In this document: positions 57,622 through 64,000 of the stretch, piece after piece
Numbering within the stretch: the first letter of the stretch is position 1
How the letters are laid out: each line of letters starts with the position of its first letter
From: Alphaproteobacteria bacterium
GTDB lineage: Bacteria > Pseudomonadota > Alphaproteobacteria > Rs-D84
Assembly: GCA_009784275.1 (NCBI GenBank)
Contig: WRCA01000002.1
Location: 68,783 to 132,782 of the forward strand
Direction of reading: 5' to 3'
Length of the DNA: 64,000 nucleotides
Program-made: the position numbers and the translations under genes
The notes under the pieces: generated by a model
Seen by the model: the letters and a program-made list of their open reading frames with translations, nothing else
Databases searched by the model: none
What the model was told of the DNA's origin: nothing

Positions 57622-60148
57622 ACATCTTCATTTCTTCACATTTCTCAACTGGCTCGCCCGTAGTGCACTCTTGTCCTCTGGTATCCTTGAACCAGCCCTT
57701 TTTACCTGTGGTTTTGCAGCTTTCCGAGATAGTAGTGGTGCAAAGTTTGCAAGTTCTGCTGTCGCGGTCAAACAACGCGTTCGTAGTTTTCGTTATTCCG
57801 CCGCCGCTGGCAGAAAAGCCTTTCTTGCCTGTGACCGTAACGCCGCCAGCCCTCATAACACCACTGCCCCCTTGCATCAATTGTTCTGTCGTCAGTCCTG
57901 CACCTACGTCATAGGATATTGCAAATGGCGGTGTTAATGGGGTTTCTACCTCTGTTATTCCGCCAACATTCGCGTTGCCCATTCCGGTTTCCGCCATTCT
58001 TTGGCACATGAATTGCGCCAGATCTGCAGAAGCCCCTTCGGTTGCCCCTTGGATTTTATCCCGCAGAACGCGATTATAATTCTGCTGGGCGCGTGCCAAG
58101 GCCGACATCGCTATTTGAACTTTTATCTGGTTCAAAAGGTTCGGGAAACGGGCAGAGGTCATAGGCGGCTGTTTACCCTTTTGTGCTTGTCCTGTTATTT
58201 GCGACAGATCGCGGCCATTAACACAGAAGGCGATCTTTGGATCATTTTCTATGATTTTAATCGTGCGATTGATCGTGCCTGCGATATTGTTCAGCTCTGC
58301 TTCGATGGTGGTCATAATTTCTTCTTTGTCCGGAATATTGGCCTTCGAAGCTTTCACAGTTGCGCGCAGTTGGGTCAGGTATTCTTGCACCCCGACTTCG
58401 CCGGGTCCAAGGCGAGTTGTTTTATCTTCGCCTTTGTCTGTTATTTTGCCCGATGCGTCACCCATTTTTATGCTGCCGAAAGAAATCAGTCCGACAAGAC
58501 GATAAATATTTCCGATTTTCTGCGACTGCAAACTGGCCGTTCCCATCACATCGTCAGATGCGAATTTATCACAGTCTGTAGTGCTGCCGCAAACCTCCAG
58601 CATCTTTCTTTCGATTTCGTTCTGGCAATTTTCAAGCATTGCATTGTCCGCGTTCAGGTAAAAGCCCATCAGCATCTTATCCAGATCGTCCATAGAGAAC
58701 TTTGGATTATCTTGTTTGCAGACCACCAGTTTATCCAACGGGCATATGTCATGCATATATTTGTAATCCATACCGATGCAGTTTATGAAATTATCGCCGC
58801 AGCGGTCGGGACTCGTAAAGCATTCTTTGACTTCTTCGGTGCAGCGGTCTACGCGCATCGCGGCCAATTTATCTTTTACATAGCCCCATATCAAAGATTC
58901 ACCCTTTTCACCGACTTGCGTCATTCGTTCGCATGGGTCGATTTCGACTTTGCAGAATTGACGTGCCATTTCAGGACGGGATAAACATGCGTCCATGGTA
59001 TCAACGCCTTTGCCGACGATATCATCTTTACAAGCTTTTTGTATACAGTTCGAGATATTGGTAAGGCATGACTGTCTGAATTTCGATTCCGTTTCTAATT
59101 CCGCGAGGCGGATATCCGGCGCGGCTTCACGCAGGAAGTCCGGCCAAATCATATCGCGCACCGCCATACACTTATTTAGAACTTTTTCACAGATATTGCG
59201 CTTTGCGCTTAAAATCTCCATAGTCGAATCGGTGATTTCGTATTTAGCGATGTGTTCCACCGTTGCACTGGGGTTACCAGATTTATTATTCTGCATGTTT
59301 TCGGCCGCGATAGAACGCACACATTTCATCCAGTCTTTACCGCAGGCATCATCTTCCTGCATACACTTTTTGAAATTAACCATGCAAGTGCCGCGGTCGT
59401 ATTCGTTGGCTTCGTTAAAGCTTTCTTTTAATGCATCGCGGACGTCTTTCTGCGCTTCTGCCAGTTCATCGTCTGCGGATTTTTGCAGCTTTGTCACCGC
59501 GTTTTCAAAGGCCTTGCAGTCTGATTTTATCTGCGTCGAATACATCTGGGTCAGTACATTTATTTCCTTTTCACAAGCCTTTGGAACTTGCGTCAAGCAA
59601 AGCTCCCGTGCAGAGGAATATAATGCCGTGCCGGTCAAGTCACTGATGCTTTGAAAGGTTTCTTCGTCTTCAGCGCTTACTTCATCCCACAGCGCCAGCA
59701 AGTCTTTTTTCCGTTGCGCTTTTTTATCCAGGTTCGTCTTGTCGACATTAAGGACATTTCCGTCAGCCGTATATTCGCGGCCACCATGAAAGATTATATC
59801 AGCCTGGGCGCCGGCCTGAATTTTTTCTACTTCCACGGTCCTGATTCTGTTGGCTTCGGTCAATTGCGTTTGAATCTTTGACATCTTGTCTTCAAATTTT
59901 TGATTATCATCACTGCAAATGCAAGTGCCGCCATCAGCATTATCCGACATGCAGAACTGATCCATACAACCATAATAAGAATCATAACATTCTTGCGAGA
60001 ACAGCCCACTGGGTTCGACCTTTGCCCGGACATTAGTTCCGCTTTGCAGAACTGATGTGCCCTTTGGCTTTGCCGTTGTCACCGTCGCGGCGTCAAGCGC
60101 CAAAGGCATCGCGCAGATGGCAAATAAAATAACAAATAATTTTTTCAT
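57620..60148 (-). CDS. Large secreted Cys-rich helical protein (family member)
   Basis: Signal peptide MKKLFVILFAICAMPLALDA; ECYDSYYGCMDQFCMSDNADGGTCICSDD; CEKVLNKCMAVRDMIW. Confidence 0.7.
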   Translation of the reverse strand: MKKLFVILFAICAMPLALDAATVTTAKPKGTSVLQSGTNVRAKVEPSGLFSQECYDSYYGCMDQFCMSDNADGGTCICSDDNQKFEDKMSKIQTQLTEANRIRTVEVEKIQAGAQADIIFHGGREYTADGNVLNVDKTNLDKKAQRKKDLLALWDEVSAEDEETFQSISDLTGTALYSSARELCLTQVPKACEKEINVLTQMYSTQIKSDCKAFENAVTKLQKSADDELAEAQKDVRDALKESFNEANEYDRGTCMVNFKKCMQEDDACGKDWMKCVRSIAAENMQNNKSGNPSATVEHIAKYEITDSTMEILSAKRNICEKVLNKCMAVRDMIWPDFLREAAPDIRLAELETESKFRQSCLTNISNCIQKACKDDIVGKGVDTMDACLSRPEMARQFCKVEIDPCERMTQVGEKGESLIWGYVKDKLAAMRVDRCTEEVKECFTSPDRCGDNFINCIGMDYKYMHDICPLDKLVVCKQDNPKFSMDDLDKMLMGFYLNADNAMLENCQNEIERKMLEVCGSTTDCDKFASDDVMGTASLQSQKIGNIYRLVGLISFGSIKMGDASGKITDKGEDKTTRLGPGEVGVQEYLTQLRATVKASKANIPDKEEIMTTIEAELNNIAGTINRTIKIIENDPKIAFCVNGRDLSQITGQAQKGKQPPMTSARFPNLLNQIKVQIAMSALARAQQNYNRVLRDKIQGATEGASADLAQFMCQRMAETGMGNANVGGITEVETPLTPPFAISYDVGAGLTTEQLMQGGSGVMRAGGVTVTGKKGFSASGGGITKTTNALFDRDSRTCKLCTTTISESCKTTGKKGWFKDTRGQECTTGEPVEKCEEMKM

Positions 60149-60166
60149 TTTCTCTCTCCCGTTCCG

Positions 60167-62401
60167 TTACATATTTACATCTTCACAAGATTCTATTTCA
60201 TGGCAGACGTCTTGCATGTTGCTGTTCAGTGCGCCGCCGACACCACCGGCCACTCCGCCGACAACACCACCGATCAATGCACCCCATGGGCCTGCGGCAG
60301 ATCCCATACCCGCCATGCCGCCCGCGCCGCCGCCAACCCCTTTCATAAGGCTGTTCATCTGGGATTCTCCGCCGGTTGCGCAAACTTGTTGTTTGCGGCA
60401 AACGTGGCAATTACTAAGCGCTTCTTCGAAATGACTGCTTACTATAAAGCTGTAATTTCTGCAAGAAAGTTCGCTGCCAGGATTCTGACGACCGCGGAAA
60501 TCTCTTTGCGCCGATTCTCCGATGCATGGCTGCTGCGGTTTTTCTGGCGCGAAAATTCCCGTTTCGCAATTTTTACGCTTTTCTGCCAGGCTGGCTGTTC
60601 TGTTAAGCTCTACTATTCTTGCTTCCAAGTTTCGCAGCTCTCTTTGCTCGTAACCCATTTCGCCAATAAAGCGCGCACTTTCGATAACAGTATTTTTCAA
60701 GTCCGGTCTTGGTCCGCTGGGGCCTTGCACCAGTCCTGTCATTGGGGTCGGTTTCGCTGATAACCCAGATCTGCCGGCAGGCCTTTTAGATTCTGAACAC
60801 TTTGCAATCATTGAATCTGTGCCAGTCAATTTATCAAAGAATTCCTTTACCCTCGTTGCGGCATTTGAACGAATTTGCTGTCTCAAAACTACTTTTTCTG
60901 CCTCGCTGGGTATTTTCGTCAGTCCGGCAACGGCCGGGTCTGGCGGCAGACAGCTCATATCCGGGCCACAATTTGTTTTCGCAATTACTTCCGCTACATA
61001 ATTTTTACAGCCTTCCAGCATTTGGAAGTCCATACCTAACAGGGCAGAGTTCACGATGGTAGTGAAGTCATCCGCACTGACATTCGCGCTTTTGCAGGTC
61101 ACAAACAGATTTGACGGACATAGCGCGATGATGTCTGCAGTTCTTTTGCCAATGCATTCTGGCCTATCGAAATTCGGGCCGCACTTTTCTTCCAAACATT
61201 TGGTGAAATCATTCTGGCAGAATTTATATGACAGAAAGCTTAATTTATCTGATATTGCAGTTCTGGTTCCGGGCGCTATTTCATCGCACTCGTCAATAAT
61301 CGGGCAGATTCCCGCGGCCACGGTAATATTAGTGAGACAAGCGGCATTGGTCGCTTTGCTGCATCCGTCTTCCAAACACATTTCAATCTTTGCAAGGCAA
61401 TTTTCACGTTTGTACTTATCTGCGTATTTCGCAGCGTCCGCCAAAATCATTTTTGATTCTTCTTGCCAGTCTTTCAAAACATCCTTTCTTACTGCCATAC
61501 ATTGATCAAGAACATTTTCGCATGATTTCGCACGGCGTTGCAGCAATGCATTGTCCAAACAGTTTTCAAAGTTCGCGCCGCATCCGCCTTTATCGGATAT
61601 GCATGCCCTGTACGCCAGCAAGCATTCGCCGCGATTAAACAAATTTGTGGTTTCCAGCATTTCCAAGCGTGCAGTGCGCACAGCCTTTTCAGCAGTGGCT
61701 TTGTTTTGTTCCGCGGATTTTTTCTGTTCGTCCAGCAAAGTACTGAATGCTTTGCAGTCCGCGGTTATCATGCGCGAATACAAAGTTATTTCCATTTCTT
61801 TTTCACTTGCGCAGGATTCCAATTTCGCATCGCAGCTTTTCGATGCCATTTTGTAAAGCATGTCGCCGATCTCGCTGTCTTCATTCAATACTTCATCGCT
61901 TTCTAGTTCCCCGCCGCCACCCAACAGAGATTTTATATCAGTGGTTTGAAGCTTCGCCCCCGTTGTTTTTGAACCGTCGCTGAATACAAGATTTGCCTTG
62001 GCACCGCGCTGTTCGCGTTCGACGCCTTCGTTATACAGGTTTTCCGCGTTGGATTGAGTTCCTTGGATTTCTTGAATTCTTTTTTTCGAAGCATGGATTG
62101 CGTCGCTGCATGCGCAGCGGCTACCTTCGGATTCATCCAACAGACAGAATTGATCCATACAGTTGCGATAAGCCGTGCGACAGTCTTCCTTTTTTTCTGG
62201 TTCAGTTGGTGTTGTCGGGGTTCCTTTTGGCGCGGCTGCGACCGTCCCTATGGGCTTTGGCGAAAGGGTGCTGACATTTGCAACAGTCGTAGGCGCGCGT
62301 GAAGCCGCCACCGATGCGCGCGACGAGCTTGTGGCCCTGTCAGCCGCCATAACTGGCATTACAAACAAAACAGCGAACGCGAATGCGAAAAGTTTTCTCA
62401 T
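60167..62401 (-). CDS. Large secreted Cys-rich helical protein with Gly-zipper C-terminus (family member)
   Basis: Signal peptide; DCRTAYRNCMDQFCLLDESEGSRCACSDA; CENVLDQCMAVRKDV; GPWGALIGGVVGGVAGGVGGAL. Confidence 0.7.
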   Translation of the reverse strand: MRKLFAFAFAVLFVMPVMAADRATSSSRASVAASRAPTTVANVSTLSPKPIGTVAAAPKGTPTTPTEPEKKEDCRTAYRNCMDQFCLLDESEGSRCACSDAIHASKKRIQEIQGTQSNAENLYNEGVEREQRGAKANLVFSDGSKTTGAKLQTTDIKSLLGGGGELESDEVLNEDSEIGDMLYKMASKSCDAKLESCASEKEMEITLYSRMITADCKAFSTLLDEQKKSAEQNKATAEKAVRTARLEMLETTNLFNRGECLLAYRACISDKGGCGANFENCLDNALLQRRAKSCENVLDQCMAVRKDVLKDWQEESKMILADAAKYADKYKRENCLAKIEMCLEDGCSKATNAACLTNITVAAGICPIIDECDEIAPGTRTAISDKLSFLSYKFCQNDFTKCLEEKCGPNFDRPECIGKRTADIIALCPSNLFVTCKSANVSADDFTTIVNSALLGMDFQMLEGCKNYVAEVIAKTNCGPDMSCLPPDPAVAGLTKIPSEAEKVVLRQQIRSNAATRVKEFFDKLTGTDSMIAKCSESKRPAGRSGLSAKPTPMTGLVQGPSGPRPDLKNTVIESARFIGEMGYEQRELRNLEARIVELNRTASLAEKRKNCETGIFAPEKPQQPCIGESAQRDFRGRQNPGSELSCRNYSFIVSSHFEEALSNCHVCRKQQVCATGGESQMNSLMKGVGGGAGGMAGMGSAAGPWGALIGGVVGGVAGGVGGALNSNMQDVCHEIESCEDVNM

Positions 62402-62468
62402 CTCTCACCCATACATTATACTCTACAATTTTATCAGAGATGCCGCCCAGAGGCAAGAATTAATAATG

Positions 62469-63563
62469 CTAATGCCACATTACTACCCAGTACATATATA
62501 CTACCAAAAGGCTCATATACAGCACGCTGGTCCAACGCGAAATTCTTTTCCAAGCGAATAAGTTTAATGTCAGCATCACTAGCGCCGCAACCATCGCCCA
62601 AACGTCAAGATGCGAAATGTGCTTTGTTACCGGCAAATCCATGAAAATCGCGGCGGTTGGCACGACCAGTGCAATATTCATCAAATTCGACCCCAGTATA
62701 TTTCCAATTGCAATTTGTGGCCGGCGTCGTATGGCCGCGATAATTGTGACGATTAATTCTGGCATCGAAGTTCCGGGCCCCACTATCAATATACCAGCCA
62801 AAGTCTGATCAAGATGATTCATGCGCGATACTATTTGCAGCGCGTTCATAAAAATCTCTGACCCAAAATACACCAATCCGATACCCAACAAAGTCAAAGA
62901 TATAAGGCCTGGGATACTATATTGGAAAAAACGAAAGAGCGCGTTGTCATACAGGAAGTCGTAATGTTGGCGGATAGCGGAAACATAACCAATCGTCAGA
63001 TTTTTTTTGCCTTTTATCGCAGTATTAACGCGGTTCCCAAAAATAGGGGAGTAATTAATCCTGGATCCAGATTTATAAACCGCCCCGTCCAGGCCATCTT
63101 GTCCATCTATCTTTGCAGGCTTTTCCTTTGCGTTCATTATCGCATATACCAGATATGCCGCGAATATTGAATACAATATAATCCCATCTACCCATCCTAT
63201 GACTCGGAACATGCACATGATGGTCATGATCGCGGTTGCAACCCAAAGAAAAATAAAATCAGTAAGATGCTTTCGTCCGTTAAGGATTATGGGGGATAAA
63301 AATGCACCGATACCGATAACGCCCCAAATGTCGACTATGTTGGATGAAATATTATTACTGATTACCAAAGTTCCCAAATCACGGTTATCTGAAATAATTG
63401 ATACAAAAAGTTCTGGCGTGCTGGTTCCGATACCAATTATGACCACGGCGATTATAAACTCGGACAAACCCAAACGACGAGATATTCCAACAGTGCCACG
63501 TACCAGCCAGTCACCACCGATCAACATCAATATCGCGCCAAAGAATAAATGAGCCCAATTCAT
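62469..63563 (-). CDS. Calcium/sodium antiporter (CaCA family, YrbG-like)
   Basis: Two alpha-repeats: IGIGTSTPELFVSI and IVGPGTSMPELIVTI; multi-TM. Confidence 0.88.
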   Translation of the reverse strand: MNWAHLFFGAILMLIGGDWLVRGTVGISRRLGLSEFIIAVVIIGIGTSTPELFVSIISDNRDLGTLVISNNISSNIVDIWGVIGIGAFLSPIILNGRKHLTDFIFLWVATAIMTIMCMFRVIGWVDGIILYSIFAAYLVYAIMNAKEKPAKIDGQDGLDGAVYKSGSRINYSPIFGNRVNTAIKGKKNLTIGYVSAIRQHYDFLYDNALFRFFQYSIPGLISLTLLGIGLVYFGSEIFMNALQIVSRMNHLDQTLAGILIVGPGTSMPELIVTIIAAIRRRPQIAIGNILGSNLMNIALVVPTAAIFMDLPVTKHISHLDVWAMVAALVMLTLNLFAWKRISRWTSVLYMSLLVVYMYWVVMWH

Positions 63564-63671
63564 AAAAATAATAATAATGAATGAGGCTTGTTATGTTTAT
63601 AGGAAGGAAAACTTATGCTTGTTAAGAAAAGCTTGCAATTTGGATGGCGTCATTGCATAATGGCGGCCTGT

Positions 63672-63748
63672 CGGAGTGTAGCTCAGCCTGGTAGAGTGCT
63701 GCGTTCGGGACGCAGAGGTCGCTGGTTCGAACCCAGTCACTCCGACCA
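63672..63748 (+). tRNA. tRNA-Pro(CGG), CCA encoded
   Basis: CGGAGTG/CACTCCG acceptor stem, loop TTCGGGA (anticodon CGG), TTCGAAC, CCA. Confidence 0.95.
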
Positions 63749-63789
63749 TAAATTCAGCCGCCCATGGGGCGGTTTAATTTATGGTCGGA
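63741..63789 (+). terminator. Long hairpin overlapping tRNA-Pro 3' end
   Basis: tccgaccataaatt...gccgcccatggggcggt...aatttatggtcgga inverted repeat. Confidence 0.6.
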
Positions 63790-63894
63790 AAGATATTGTT
63801 TGTGAGAACCAGCTGGCTCGAATCCGAGTATATGAGAACAAGCGTAGCGAAGTTCGAATAACTACGAAGATACGCGCAGGCATGAAGTGCCAAG

Positions 63895-63916
63895 CGAACC
63901 CAGTCACTCCGACCAT
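63895..63916. repeat. Duplicate of tRNA-Pro 3' end (22 bp)
   Basis: cgaacccagtcactccgaccat identical to 63728-63749. Confidence 0.9.
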
Positions 63917-64000
63917 TTTTTTATAAGTAAAATCAGTATATCTCCCAATTTTTATCTTGATACTAATAGAATAAATATCCTATGATTAGGGGCAGGAAGT

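Noticed and set aside
58001-58984. 327 aa plus-strand ORF antisense to 57620..60148
   Set aside because: The minus-strand ORF has a signal peptide, conserved Cys motifs and a terminator; the plus ORF has none

Overview
This 64 kb window is from an alphaproteobacterium-like genome; that assignment is inferred from gene content and order only. The core is a long ribosomal cluster on the + strand: rpsL-rpsG-fusA-tuf-rpsJ-rplC-D-W-B-rpsS-rplV-rpsC-rplP-rpmC-rpsQ-rplN-X-E-rpsN-rpsH-rplF-R-rpsE-rpmD-rplO-secY-rpsM-rpsK, then rpoA-rplQ. Upstream are repeat-rich secreted proteins and envelope/glycan genes. Downstream are OM beta-barrels, clpX/clpP, infA, secG, an IbrA/IbrB-like pair, a family of large Cys-rich secreted proteins, and tRNA-Gln, tRNA-Arg and tRNA-Pro.

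The main discovery is a diversity-generating retroelement (DGR) inside a ~9.5 kb accessory island that splits rpsK from rpoA. A reverse transcriptase with the DGR-type LPIGNLCSQ and YSDD motifs (31023-32024, -) is translationally coupled to a 99 aa accessory ORF. A 113-bp template repeat (TR, 32530-32642, -) matches a 113-bp variable repeat (VR, 33566-33678, +) at the 3' end of a divergent target gene. All 9 TR/VR mismatches fall on TR adenines. No recognisable Avd gene is nearby; the 99 aa ORF occupies that position.

Other notable items are: a tail-to-tail MTase / putative restriction enzyme pair; a DUF559-like nuclease framed by interspersed palindromic repeats; tRNA 3'-end duplications beyond both tRNA-Arg and tRNA-Pro that bracket related short elements; small ORFs inserted within the spc operon; and an 82-bp identical tract shared by two diverged membrane-protein paralogues.
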